A DNA stretch of 32,379 nt from Bacillota bacterium (GTDB lineage: Bacteria; Bacillota; Clostridia; Oscillospirales; Ruminococcaceae): assembly GCA_023429685.1 (NCBI GenBank), contig JAEZDF010000062.1, positions 1 to 32,379 on the forward strand, read 5' to 3'. The notes beneath the pieces are model-generated. The model searched no databases and was not told the DNA's origin. It saw only the letters and a list, made by a program, of their open reading frames with translations. Positions within the stretch are counted from its first letter, which is position 1. Each line of letters opens with the position of its first letter. Below, piece by piece: positions 16,543 through 24,153 of this stretch. Made by a program: the position numbers and the translations under genes.

Positions 16543-17520
16543 ATGGGAAGATATGACGGAATTCGTTGCCCCGTTTGTGGGGAGGCATTTGCGGACAAGG
16601 ACGACGTGGTCGTTTGCCCCGATTGCGGCGCACCGCATCATAGAGACTGTTACGTGGCACACGGTACGTGCGCCTATATAGAAAAACACGCAGCCGGTGA
16701 GGAGTGGCGCAGACCACCCGAAAAAACCATAGACGGCAACGCCCCTGCGCGCTGTCCGCGATGCGATACGCTAAATCCGCCGGAGGCAGCTTATTGCGAG
16801 GTGTGCGGCAGTGTACTGACTATTCGTCAGCCGCAGGCGGATGCCGACGCAAACGGACAGCCCAAGCGCGGAAACGAGCCGCCGGTTTTTGTTATGCCGT
16901 ACAACACGTTTACCACCCCGTATGGCGGGCTTCACGCCGACGAAACGATCGACGATATCCCCGTGAAAGAACTTGCGATGTTCATTGGTCCCCGCTCGTA
17001 CTACTATCTGCCGCGGTTTAAGACCATGAGCATGACGGGGCGACGTACATCGTGGAACTGGGCGGCCTTTTTCGGCAACGCATTGTATTTTTGCGGCAGG
17101 AGATTGTACCCTATGGGCATCTTTTTAATTGCGGTGTTCATCATCCGCTTGTTGCCCAGCTATATCCTTGTAATAGAGAACTACGATGCGATTTTAAAGG
17201 ACACGCTTGGCTTTTTGCAGAATCTTCCCGCACGTGCGCAGCAGCTGCTTGGCATTACGCAGATTATCAACTACGTGTACTGGATTGGCTCTGTTTTACT
17301 GGGCTCCTATGCCAACCACCTGTACAAACGACATGTGTTTGATAGCATTAAATCCCTCAAAAGTAGGTTTACCGATACCCAGCAGTACCACGCCGCATTA
17401 AAAAAACACGGCGGTTTCCGTACGGGGCTGGTAATCGGTTTGGCGATTACGGCGTTCTTGTTGCTTATCTTTTCAGATGTCCTGATTAGCCTGTTTCTGT
17501 TATTGCCCTCTATGGGGTAA
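16543..17520 (+). CDS. RING-like / zinc-ribbon membrane protein with DUF2628-type C-terminal region
   Basis: A 325-residue protein with two N-terminal zinc modules. The first is a prokaryotic RING-like finger, CPVCGEAF...CPDCGAPHHRDC (about residues 9-37). The second is a zinc ribbon, CPRCDTLNPPEAAYCEVCG (about 72-90). A linker precedes a membrane part (from about 165) with roughly three hydrophobic helices and a NWAAFFGNALYF segment like that of DUF2628 proteins. I prefer the ATG at 16543, which has GAGG 9 nt upstream; the ATG at 16534 abuts its site. galU follows after 40 nt, so both are in one operon. The function is unknown; a role in sensing or assembling envelope components is only a guess. 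Confidence 0.75.
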   Translation: MGRYDGIRCPVCGEAFADKDDVVVCPDCGAPHHRDCYVAHGTCAYIEKHAAGEEWRRPPEKTIDGNAPARCPRCDTLNPPEAAYCEVCGSVLTIRQPQADADANGQPKRGNEPPVFVMPYNTFTTPYGGLHADETIDDIPVKELAMFIGPRSYYYLPRFKTMSMTGRRTSWNWAAFFGNALYFCGRRLYPMGIFLIAVFIIRLLPSYILVIENYDAILKDTLGFLQNLPARAQQLLGITQIINYVYWIGSVLLGSYANHLYKRHVFDSIKSLKSRFTDTQQYHAALKKHGGFRTGLVIGLAITAFLLLIFSDVLISLFLLLPSMG

Positions 17521-17560
17521 GCCCATAGAATCCATCACATCACGGAAAGGCGAGAATAAA

Positions 17561-18430
17561 ATGAAGATTAAAAAGGCAGTTATCCCCGCCGCAGGGCTTG
17601 GCACCCGTGTTCTGCCTGCCTCCAAAAGCATGCCCAAGGAGATGCTCCCCATCGTAGACAAGCCCGCTATCCAATACATTGTGGAGGAGGCGGTGCGCTC
17701 TGGCATTGAGGATATCCTTATCATCACAAGCCGTGGGAAAACGACGGTGGAGGACCATTTCGACCGCGCCCCAGAGCTTGAGGAAAAGCTTTTAAAGTCG
17801 GGTAAAACCGCCGTATATGACGATATGCTTGCAATCTCCAACCTTGCAAACATCCAGTATATCCGCCAAAAGCAGCCGCTTGGGTTGGGTCACGCCGTAC
17901 TGTGCGCCAAAACCTTTGTAGGCGACGAGCCCTTTGCCGTTTTATATGGAGACGATGTAATTATCTCGGATAATCCCGCCTGCGGACAGCTCTGCCGCGC
18001 GTATGAGGAATACGGCAAGGGTGTTGTAGGTATCAAAGAGGTCGCCCGCGAGGACATCGGCAAATACTGCTCGATGAAGTCGGAGCATATTCGCGACCGT
18101 CTATATACCATTACCGACATGGTGGAAAAGCCCCGCCCCGAGCAGGTGATGTCGCTGTTTGCCATTCTGGGGCGCTGTGTGCTGCCGCCTTCTATCTTCT
18201 CGATTCTGGAAAACACAAAGCCCGGTGCCGGCGGCGAGCTTCAGTTGACCGACGCAATGGCGGTGCTTGCCCGAACTCAGGGGATTATTGGGGTGGACTA
18301 CGAGGGTATTCGCTACGACATGGGCAGCAAGTTTGGCATCCTGCAGGCGATTGTGGAGGTCGGGCTGACGCACCCCGAGGTCGCTGAGCCGTTTCGCGCA
18401 TACTTAAAGAGTATTAGCACTAAGCTGTAG
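17561..18430 (+). CDS. galU: UTP-glucose-1-phosphate uridylyltransferase
   Basis: A 289-residue enzyme making UDP-glucose from UTP and glucose-1-phosphate, for glycolipid, teichoic acid and polysaccharide synthesis. The nucleotide-binding signature AAGLGTRVLPASKSMPKEM is at about residues 10-28 and VDKPAIQY follows. YGDDVI (about 130-135), VEKP and the late GGELQLTDA region are also present. The length is standard. The ATG has an AAAGGCG site. It is 40 nt downstream of the zinc-ribbon gene. No clear intrinsic terminator follows, so some readthrough into the rpsF promoter region is possible. Confidence 0.95.
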   Translation: MKIKKAVIPAAGLGTRVLPASKSMPKEMLPIVDKPAIQYIVEEAVRSGIEDILIITSRGKTTVEDHFDRAPELEEKLLKSGKTAVYDDMLAISNLANIQYIRQKQPLGLGHAVLCAKTFVGDEPFAVLYGDDVIISDNPACGQLCRAYEEYGKGVVGIKEVAREDIGKYCSMKSEHIRDRLYTITDMVEKPRPEQVMSLFAILGRCVLPPSIFSILENTKPGAGGELQLTDAMAVLARTQGIIGVDYEGIRYDMGSKFGILQAIVEVGLTHPEVAEPFRAYLKSISTKL

Positions 18431-18492
18431 CATTTTTTCGCCAGTGGCATAAACTGCCCCCCCGATTGCCGTTTGGGACGGAGAATAATAAT

Positions 18493-18521
18493 TTGACAAC
18501 CCCGCGGCGGTCTGCTATAAT
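18493..18521 (+). promoter_or_regulatory. Perfect consensus sigma-A promoter for rpsF-ssb-rpsR
   Basis: TTGACA (18493-18498), exactly 17 nt, TATAAT (18516-18521). Both hexamers match consensus fully, as expected for a highly expressed ribosomal protein operon; start near 18528. Confidence 0.92.
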
Positions 18522-18528
18522 TCTTCTG

Positions 18529-18592
18529 TTATACTGTTTTGGTATAACCATTTGCCGTTTTTCGGCAATCATCCTTGCCCCTTCATTGGGGC
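18529..18592 (+). promoter_or_regulatory. Three consecutive hairpins in the rpsF leader
   Basis: The 90-nt leader holds TTATAC/GTATAA (18529-18534/18542-18547), TTGCCG/CGGCAA with a T5 loop (18552-18557/18563-18568) and GCCCC/GGGGC (18577-18581/18588-18592). S6-S18 complexes are known to bind structured rpsF leaders for feedback control, so this is a candidate autoregulatory region; I did not match the published motif base by base. Confidence 0.4.
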
Positions 18593-18619
18593 CTTAAGTC
18601 CAAAAGGAGGTGTAAAACT

Positions 18620-18919
18620 ATGCCAAAGGCAACGGTAGCTTACGAGACTATTATGATTATCAGCGCAAAGCTGGATGAGGCGGGTGTAACCGAACGTTTT
18701 GAGAAATTCAAGGCGCTTATCGAGCAGAACGGAACCATCGAGTCGATAAACGAGTGGGGCAAGCGCAGACTTGCTTACCCGATTAACGACGAGAACGAGG
18801 GTGTGTACTATCTTGTGAACTTCACAAGCTCCCCCGAGTTCCCCGCTGAGCTTGATCGTGTGTACAAGATTACAGACGGTATTCTGCGAACCATTATTGT
18901 GAACAAAGAGGAAAAGTAA
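18620..18919 (+). CDS. rpsF: 30S ribosomal protein S6
   Basis: A 99-residue protein of the platform of the small subunit that pairs with S18. S6 signatures are the N-terminal YETIMIIS strand, the central INEWGKRRLAYPI motif and the FTSSPEFPAELDRVYKITDGILRTIIV stretch (cited in pieces: AELDRVYKITDGILR, about 75-90). The start ATG follows AAAGGAGGTG by 8 nt; upstream in-frame starts would lie in the leader. First gene of rpsF-ssb-rpsR. Confidence 0.96.
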   Translation: MPKATVAYETIMIISAKLDEAGVTERFEKFKALIEQNGTIESINEWGKRRLAYPINDENEGVYYLVNFTSSPEFPAELDRVYKITDGILRTIIVNKEEK

Positions 18920-18942
18920 AACAGCTTGGGAGGTAACAGCGT

Positions 18943-19386
18943 ATGTTGAACAGGGCCATTATTATGGGAAGACTCACAGCCGATCCGGAACTACGGCGTA
19001 CTGCCTCCGACATTTCTGTTGCCAGCTTTACCCTTGCAGTAAACCGTTCCTACACGAAGCCGGGCGCAGAACGTCAGGCAGATTTTATTGATATCGTCGC
19101 CTGGAGACAAACTGCCGAGTTTGTTTGTAAGTATTTTAAAAAGGGCAACCTGATGGCAGTAGACGGACAGATTCAAACCCGCAGCTATACCGATAATCAG
19201 GGTGTAAAGCGCAAGGCGTTTGAGATTGTTGCCGACAACGTGAGCTTTTGCGAAAGCAAGGGCAGCGGCTCGGGCGGCAATACCGCAAACGCGGGATTTG
19301 AACCTCCGCCAATGCCCGTTGCATTTGAGAATGCGGGCGGTGAGGATTTCTCCGTCATTGCAGGAGACGACGATCTACCCTTTTAA
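18943..19386 (+). CDS. ssb: Single-stranded DNA-binding protein
   Basis: A 147-residue SSB with an N-terminal OB fold (about 1-105), beginning LNRAIIMGRLTADPELR, with DFIDIVAWRQTAEF in the middle. A flexible Gly/Pro/Asn-rich linker follows. The acidic tip DDDLPF is the site that recruits replication and repair proteins. It binds ssDNA at the fork as a tetramer. Its GGGAGGT site is 24 nt after rpsF, and its position between rpsF and rpsR is the universal Firmicutes arrangement. Confidence 0.96.
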   Translation: MLNRAIIMGRLTADPELRRTASDISVASFTLAVNRSYTKPGAERQADFIDIVAWRQTAEFVCKYFKKGNLMAVDGQIQTRSYTDNQGVKRKAFEIVADNVSFCESKGSGSGGNTANAGFEPPPMPVAFENAGGEDFSVIAGDDDLPF

Positions 19387-19435
19387 CTGCGACGCAGTAC
19401 ACACCGATATTGATACGATAAGGAGGTAAGTCACC

Positions 19436-19705
19436 ATGGATAACAGAAACGACCGAGGCGATAGAGGCGATAGACCCGGTTCCCGTGGTCCCAGAAAGGG
19501 ACGCCGCAAGGTTTGCGGTTTTTGCGTGGACAGGGTTCATGATATCGATTATAAGGATGTAGCGAAGCTCAGAAAGTATCTTTCCGAGCGGGCTAAGATC
19601 GTTCCCCGTAGGGTTACCGGCGCATGTGCGCGCCACCAGCGCCAGATGACCCTTGCAGTGAAGCGTGCTCGTCACATTGCACTGCTGCCCTATGTGAGCG
19701 ACTAA
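19436..19705 (+). CDS. rpsR: 30S ribosomal protein S18, zinc-binding (C+) form
   Basis: An 89-residue protein that forms a complex with S6. The body shows KDVAKLRKYLSERAKIVPRR and a TGxxxxHQRQ-type segment typical of S18. Cysteines C27 and C30 (CGFC) plus C64 and H67 (CARH) are the four zinc ligands of C+ S18 paralogues, which are replaced by C- forms under zinc limitation in some bacteria. The first 25 residues are unusual: an acidic/basic DRGDRGDR repeat, then a Gly/Arg/Lys-rich run. The ATG follows AAGGAGGTAAGTCACC. Last gene of its operon, with a terminator 18 nt downstream. Confidence 0.96.
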   Translation: MDNRNDRGDRGDRPGSRGPRKGRRKVCGFCVDRVHDIDYKDVAKLRKYLSERAKIVPRRVTGACARHQRQMTLAVKRARHIALLPYVSD

Positions 19706-19723
19706 TATCGTTTTAAATGAATC

Positions 19724-19751
19724 GACCCCGAGAGGCATGCCTCTCGGGGTC
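19724..19751. terminator. Intrinsic terminator between convergent rpsR and GNAT genes
   Basis: A perfect 28-bp palindrome, arms 19724-19737 and 19738-19751 (GACCCCGAGAGGCA type), followed on the plus strand by TTCTTTAT. The plus-strand tail is better, so it mainly ends the rpsR operon, but it also lies just past the GNAT stop. Confidence 0.88.
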
Positions 19752-19755
19752 TTCT

Positions 19756-20298
19756 TTATGTGGTTTTAGCCCACTGCTCTTGCAGCATGGCGTACTCATA
19801 GGTGTCGCACCAGATGGGGTTACCGCACTCTTCCTGTTTAAAATAAATGTTCTGTATCAGGTGCCCTTCCCTGCGAAACCCAAGGCGTTCGAGCAACTGC
19901 CACGAGGAGGTGTTAAGGGGATTACACATCGCACAGACCCTGCGCACCGAGCACTGGGCAAAGCCGTAGTCCAAAACAGCGCGGCATGCCTCTGTCGCAT
20001 AGCCGTTTTTCTGATACAGGGTGTTAAAAACATACCCAAGCTCCCAGTTTGAAAACTCCTGGGGCTCCTGCTGTGCAAAATACACGTTGCCGATTACTTT
20101 GCCCGTTTGCGACAAACACACCGCCCAAAAATTAGGGTCAGATGCACGCCGCAGGGCTTCAGCGCGGCTTTGCTCCTCGGTGTAGACACCGTATGGCTCA
20201 TACCGCACCACATCATCCTGAGAAAGATACTCATGCAGGTCACGCCAGTCTTCTTGCGTAAACGGACGCAGAACAAGGCGTTCGGTTGTCAATTTCAT
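19756..20298 (-). CDS. GNAT family N-acetyltransferase, RimJ/RimL type
   Basis: A 180-residue protein opening with the usual TERLVLRPFTQEDW motif (about 4-17). It has an IGNVYF strand (about 69-74), a NWELGYVFNTLYQKNGYATEAC acetyl-CoA pyrophosphate-binding loop (quoted in parts: YQKNGYATEA, about 94-103) and a CNPLNTSSWQLLERLGFRREG C-terminal signature (CNPLNTSSW...LGFRREG). It transfers an acetyl group from acetyl-CoA to an amine; the substrate (protein N-terminus or small molecule) cannot be told. A GGGGAG site precedes the ATG. It stands alone, convergent with rpsR. Confidence 0.85.
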   Translation of the reverse strand: MKLTTERLVLRPFTQEDWRDLHEYLSQDDVVRYEPYGVYTEEQSRAEALRRASDPNFWAVCLSQTGKVIGNVYFAQQEPQEFSNWELGYVFNTLYQKNGYATEACRAVLDYGFAQCSVRRVCAMCNPLNTSSWQLLERLGFRREGHLIQNIYFKQEECGNPIWCDTYEYAMLQEQWAKTT

Positions 20299-20383
20299 CT
20301 GTCATTTCTCCCCGTTCAGTCATTTTATATTTCAGAGTTAGTCGTTACCGCTTAATAGCTAAAAGTAAGTGTTAGCAACGCAT

Positions 20384-21118
20384 TCAGATTACAAATCCGC
20401 CGTTTGGGCTGAGCACCTGCCCGGTGATAAACCGCGCCTTTAGAGACGCCAAAAAGACCACCGCATTTGCGGCATCCTCCGGCGAGCCGATGACGCCCAG
20501 CGGAGTTTCTTCGCACAGCCCCGTAAGCGTGTCACTGTCAAGGTTACTATTCATATCGGTATGAATGACCCCGGGCGCCACGCAGTTTACCCGGATGCCC
20601 GAGGGTCCCAGCTCTTTGGCGAGTGCCTTGGTAAGCCCGATGATTGCCGCCTTCGCGGCGGAGTAATGCACCTCACACGACGCACCCGTAATCCCCCAAA
20701 TGGACGATAGGTTGATGATTGCGCCGCTTTTTTTGCTGAGCATATCGGGCAGAACCGCTTGGATGCAATGAAACGCACCTGTGACGTTTACGGCAAACAT
20801 TCTATCCCAGTCCGTGTCGGAGATATCGCTAAACAGCTTTTGCTGGGCAATGCCCGCGTTGTTGACGAGCACCTCTACCCTGCCCAGCGTTTGGTGCACG
20901 TTATCTATCATTGCGGCAACCTGTGCGCGGTCGGCTACATCTGCGCAAAAGGCGTGGGAGTACCCACCAGCCTTGATGATGTCCTCGACACACGACTGCG
21001 CAGCCTGCTCGTTATTGCAATAGTTAACCGCAACCGCAAAACCTTCCCGCGCAAGTGCCGCTGCTGCCGCACGCCCGATTCCCCTTGATCCGCCTGTAAC
21101 AAGTGCCACCCTGTTCAT
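20384..21118 (-). CDS. Short-chain dehydrogenase/reductase, FabG-like
   Basis: A 244-residue NAD(P)-dependent oxidoreductase of the classical SDR family. The cofactor loop TGGSRGIG is at 8-15 and NNAG at 86-89; the catalytic triad is S139, Y152, K156. The C-terminal PNGGF motif resembles 3-oxoacyl-ACP reductase. There is no adjacent acyl carrier or fatty acid synthesis cluster, so it may reduce another keto substrate. The strong AGGAGG site is 7 nt from ATG. It lies downstream of the TIM-barrel gene on the same strand with a hairpin between. A sugar or polyol dehydrogenase role alongside that protein is an inference. Confidence 0.85.
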   Translation of the reverse strand: MNRVALVTGGSRGIGRAAAAALAREGFAVAVNYCNNEQAAQSCVEDIIKAGGYSHAFCADVADRAQVAAMIDNVHQTLGRVEVLVNNAGIAQQKLFSDISDTDWDRMFAVNVTGAFHCIQAVLPDMLSKKSGAIINLSSIWGITGASCEVHYSAAKAAIIGLTKALAKELGPSGIRVNCVAPGVIHTDMNSNLDSDTLTGLCEETPLGVIGSPEDAANAVVFLASLKARFITGQVLSPNGGFVI

Positions 21119-21145
21119 TGCGCATACCTCCTATCACATGAATAT

Positions 21146-21189
21146 GGTCGGCTTAGCCAAAGGGTATTCAACCCTATGCCATGCCGACC
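21146..21189 (-). other. Long two-part hairpin between the TIM-barrel gene and the SDR gene
   Basis: Outer arms 21146-21152 and 21183-21189 (GGTCGGC/GCCGACC), inner perfect stem AGGGT/ACCCT (21161-21165/21171-21175) with an ATTCA loop. No T-run follows on the minus strand, so it is more likely an RNA-stability or partial attenuation element than a full terminator. Confidence 0.5.
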
Positions 21190-21201
21190 ACACAATCGTT
21201 G

Positions 21202-22014
21202 TTACAGCTGCCTGAGCAGATAACCCATGTAGCTTGTAAAGTGCGAGAATACAATGCCCGGCTCCTGCAGATCGGGGCACCAGCGCTTGACCCACTCGAG
21301 GCTGACGAAGCCGTCAAACCCATTTTTGCGCAGAACCACCAGCGTGTCGAGCACGGGTACATCCCCGTAGCCCATCATGCGGTACTGCAGGGCGCCGTTT
21401 GTCATCTTGCTATCCTTTACATGAAGGTAGCGCACATACGCCCCGATATTGGCATAGGTTTCTTGCGGCTGTTCGCCAAAATAGCGAAACGGGTGGTGGA
21501 TATCCCACAGCACGCCCTTGTTTTCGCAGGCGATGCCCTCTATAAACCGTTTCATCGCGGCAGAGGACGCAAGCGGACCGTTGGTCTCTATTAAGGGGGT
21601 GACACCCTTATCCTGACCGTAGCGGCACAGCGTTTCATACGCGGTGCGCGCAATCTCGATATCCGCGTCGTCGGTGGGGTGTGGTACCGGGGTAATCATA
21701 ACGCGTACAAACGGCGTGCCCAGTGCCTGCGCCAGATCAATGTACGCCTTTGCTTCCTCAATGCCTGCCTGCACATGGTCGGTTAATCCGATTACCGCGC
21801 CGCTTGTAAGCATAGGAATACTTACGCCCAAATGGTCAAGCTTTTGTTTTGTTGCGTCAATATGCTCCGGCAAAAACGGCTTTGCCCCAGGCGCAAACAG
21901 TTCCCCGCCAATGCCTCTAATCTCGATGCCGTCTATGCCGAGATCCTTGGCGGTGGCGAATATCTCTTCGAACGTCCATCCTGGGCATCCCAGTGTTGAA
22001 AACGCAAGCTTCAT
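21202..22014 (-). CDS. Sugar phosphate isomerase/epimerase-like TIM-barrel protein
   Basis: A 270-residue protein of the xylose isomerase-like (AP endonuclease 2) family. It starts KLAFSTLGCPGWTFEE, then GIDGIEIRG (about 28-36). Probable metal-binding acidic/His residues sit in PLIETNGP (E about 142), VLWDIHHPF (D about 171, H about 173-174) and YLHVKDSK (H about 197), with SLEWVKRW near the end (E about 239). The substrate is unknown; relatives include hydroxypyruvate isomerase and inositol-catabolic epimerases. I chose ATG at 22014, 9 nt after GAGG; a GTG two codons earlier is too close to the site. It lies between the pseudokinase and SDR genes, all minus. Confidence 0.82.
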   Translation of the reverse strand: MKLAFSTLGCPGWTFEEIFATAKDLGIDGIEIRGIGGELFAPGAKPFLPEHIDATKQKLDHLGVSIPMLTSGAVIGLTDHVQAGIEEAKAYIDLAQALGTPFVRVMITPVPHPTDDADIEIARTAYETLCRYGQDKGVTPLIETNGPLASSAAMKRFIEGIACENKGVLWDIHHPFRYFGEQPQETYANIGAYVRYLHVKDSKMTNGALQYRMMGYGDVPVLDTLVVLRKNGFDGFVSLEWVKRWCPDLQEPGIVFSHFTSYMGYLLRQL

Positions 22015-22074
22015 CTGCACTTACCTCATTTCAGTTAATCGTCTACAAACGATGCAAACCCTCTGTCGAAATCA

Positions 22075-23865
22075 TCAGCCGTATAAAAAGTCCTGATACT
22101 CTTCCCACGTCATGCCGTAATGTTCTCCGTCGTCTTCGCTGCTCCAACCGTTGCCGCCCATACTGCCCAAGCTAACCTTTAACAGGATCTCTCCGGGCAT
22201 TCTGGTGTAGCTGATGACCTGCCCTGCGGGGTAGATGTCGTCGTATGCCTCGGCAATTCGGTAGGCAATCTTCAGCTCTTTAAGGATGCTCTCTACTTCA
22301 GATTGAGACATGCCCACAATATTCTCGGGAATCGGTGCGGGACCTTTGCTGACCTTAACCGAGACGTTAATCAGCTCGTTTGCGATGGTGCCGGAAGGAG
22401 GGTTCTGCTCAAAGATGACGCCTGCCGGATACTCCTCGTTATACTCCTCGTCGTCGGTAACGGCATAGCGCACCATATAATCTTCGCTGTTCTTCACGGT
22501 TTCTAAGTAGCTGCCCACAAAAACAGGCAGATAGTATGTCTGTGGCTTATCATCTTCTGCCGGGTCATCCAATGCGGGGTTTGACGCCACACCCGGGTCT
22601 TTGGCAAACACCAGCATGCTGCTGTCAATCTCTTTTAAAATAACGAACATCAGCGTAAGTAGTATCGCTGTGGTAATAAACATCGAACTGAGCATATAAA
22701 CAAGGCTACGGTTGCGTATCTTGCGCTTTATAATCCGCTGCTTGTTCTTGGGCGACATCTGTTCTTTGTACATCATTTCACCTCTAGTTTCGCTATGTAG
22801 CGGTTTGGCTTTATCGTTTGGTGTGTCCTTTTGAAGTTCAGAAGCCGAGTCGGGTTGTTCTGGCTGGGTTCGGGCAAGCGCCTGCGCCAAATCGCCGATT
22901 GATTGTATTCGCTGCTTTGGCTCGAGCACCAGCGCCGCTATCAGAGCATCGGACACAGAGAGCGGAACAGCCTCCAAAACCTGGTGTGCAGGTCGTAACA
23001 GGTCGAGTGTCTGACGCTGCGATGCATCCGGCAGGCTCTGCCCTGTGAGTGCAAAGTAACCCACCGCCGCAAAGGAATACACATCCGTCCAACTGCCCTG
23101 CAAGCCCGTCAGGCTGTACAGCTCAGGTGGAGAATAGCCGGTAAACAGCTCGGCCGCAAGCTCGCTTTTTGCCGTACGTGCCGCCGCGATAGAAAATCCG
23201 TCCAGTTTAAACGCGCCATTTTCGTCTACAAAGATGGTGTCGGGGCTTATTCCGCGATGGTATATGCCCATGGTGTGCATCGCCTCCACCGCGGCAAGGG
23301 GTGCCGCCAGTGCATCGCGAAGCCTCTGCCACGGCATGGGACCGTTTTTCTTGATGTAGGCTGCAAGGGTGGTTTCACCGCAATGGTCGTAGATGGCGTA
23401 AGCGGTGCTGTTCATCTCAAAAAAATCAAGCACCGAGACAATCCCGACATAGCTGCGAAGCTTTTGCAGTGTGCGGTACAGTTCACAAAAATCGGATAGC
23501 AACGCCTTGTACTGGGTCTCCTTACCCTTGAGCACCAGCACGTTAATACCGCCTTTTTCTCTGACGGCAAGCACATCGGGCATATACTCGCGGATAATCA
23601 CCTTTCGGTTGAGCGCAAGGTCGTAGCCTAGGTAGTTTGCGCCCTCGCCGTTATAACCCAGAAGCTTACCCGCAATAAAACGCTTGGTGATTAAGGAGCC
23701 TGCCCGCAGATAGAGCGGATGGTGCGGAGCCGTTTGGTCAAAGCCACAGGTGGGGCAGACACAGTCCGCCTCGCGCTTGCTCATACAGCCCATGCACAGC
23801 TTGTTCGTGGGGTTTTCCATCGCTAAATCGTTCACCTGCCTAACTTTACCCGCCGGTGTATACAA
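22075..23865 (-). CDS. Zinc-ribbon, Ser/Thr pseudokinase and PASTA-repeat membrane protein
   Basis: A 596-residue protein. A zinc ribbon (C24, C27, C37, C40) is followed by a protein kinase-like domain (about 60-330), a basic stretch, one transmembrane helix (about 388-411) and an outside region with two PASTA-like units (about 445-507 and 511-568). The kinase fold is clear (FELYRTLQKL-like C helix, VLDFFEMNSTAYAIYD hinge, TGYSPPELY segment end), but key residues are changed. The glycine loop is disrupted, the VAIK lysine is R92, HRD is HRG (G205) and DFG appears as DGFS (222-225). It should therefore not phosphorylate efficiently. PASTA units bind muropeptides, so a cell wall sensing or scaffold role is inferred. 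The start is uncertain; M16 (23820) is an alternative. Confidence 0.85.
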   Translation of the reverse strand: MYTPAGKVRQVNDLAMENPTNKLCMGCMSKREADCVCPTCGFDQTAPHHPLYLRAGSLITKRFIAGKLLGYNGEGANYLGYDLALNRKVIIREYMPDVLAVREKGGINVLVLKGKETQYKALLSDFCELYRTLQKLRSYVGIVSVLDFFEMNSTAYAIYDHCGETTLAAYIKKNGPMPWQRLRDALAAPLAAVEAMHTMGIYHRGISPDTIFVDENGAFKLDGFSIAAARTAKSELAAELFTGYSPPELYSLTGLQGSWTDVYSFAAVGYFALTGQSLPDASQRQTLDLLRPAHQVLEAVPLSVSDALIAALVLEPKQRIQSIGDLAQALARTQPEQPDSASELQKDTPNDKAKPLHSETRGEMMYKEQMSPKNKQRIIKRKIRNRSLVYMLSSMFITTAILLTLMFVILKEIDSSMLVFAKDPGVASNPALDDPAEDDKPQTYYLPVFVGSYLETVKNSEDYMVRYAVTDDEEYNEEYPAGVIFEQNPPSGTIANELINVSVKVSKGPAPIPENIVGMSQSEVESILKELKIAYRIAEAYDDIYPAGQVISYTRMPGEILLKVSLGSMGGNGWSSEDDGEHYGMTWEEYQDFLYG

Positions 23866-24027
23866 CCCACCGCCCCGGGTACTGTATCTGTTATAAGTTA
23901 ACTAAAATTGTCTATTCATATGGTACGATATGTACCTGCAACTGCCGTAAAACGGTCATTATTTTAGCAAGCGCATTGTTTCAACTCATTATACCGCAAA
24001 AAGAAAAAAATATCTACCGTCGCCCAC

Positions 24028-24069
24028 AAAAAGGCAGCCTGCGTAAACCGTTATACTGCGCAGGCTGCC
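24028..24069 (-). terminator. Intrinsic terminator after the acyl-CoA synthetase gene
   Basis: Perfect 11-bp stem GGCAGCCTGCG/CGCAGGCTGCC (24033-24043/24059-24069) followed on the minus strand by TTTTT (24028-24032). It lies about 85 nt past the synthetase stop. The rest of the 288-nt gap up to the pseudokinase gene is AT-rich without a clear promoter. Confidence 0.88.
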
Positions 24070-24153
24070 CCTATATGAAGTATGTTACCGCCTAACGACT
24101 TATGCTAAGGGCAGACCTACCGCCTTAAACCAGAATAATCGAATCTTGGTTTC

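Noticed and set aside
23922..23936. Inverted repeat GGTAC-N5-GTACC upstream of the pseudokinase gene as an operator.
   Set aside because: Arms are only 5 bp and no convincing promoter is placed around it.
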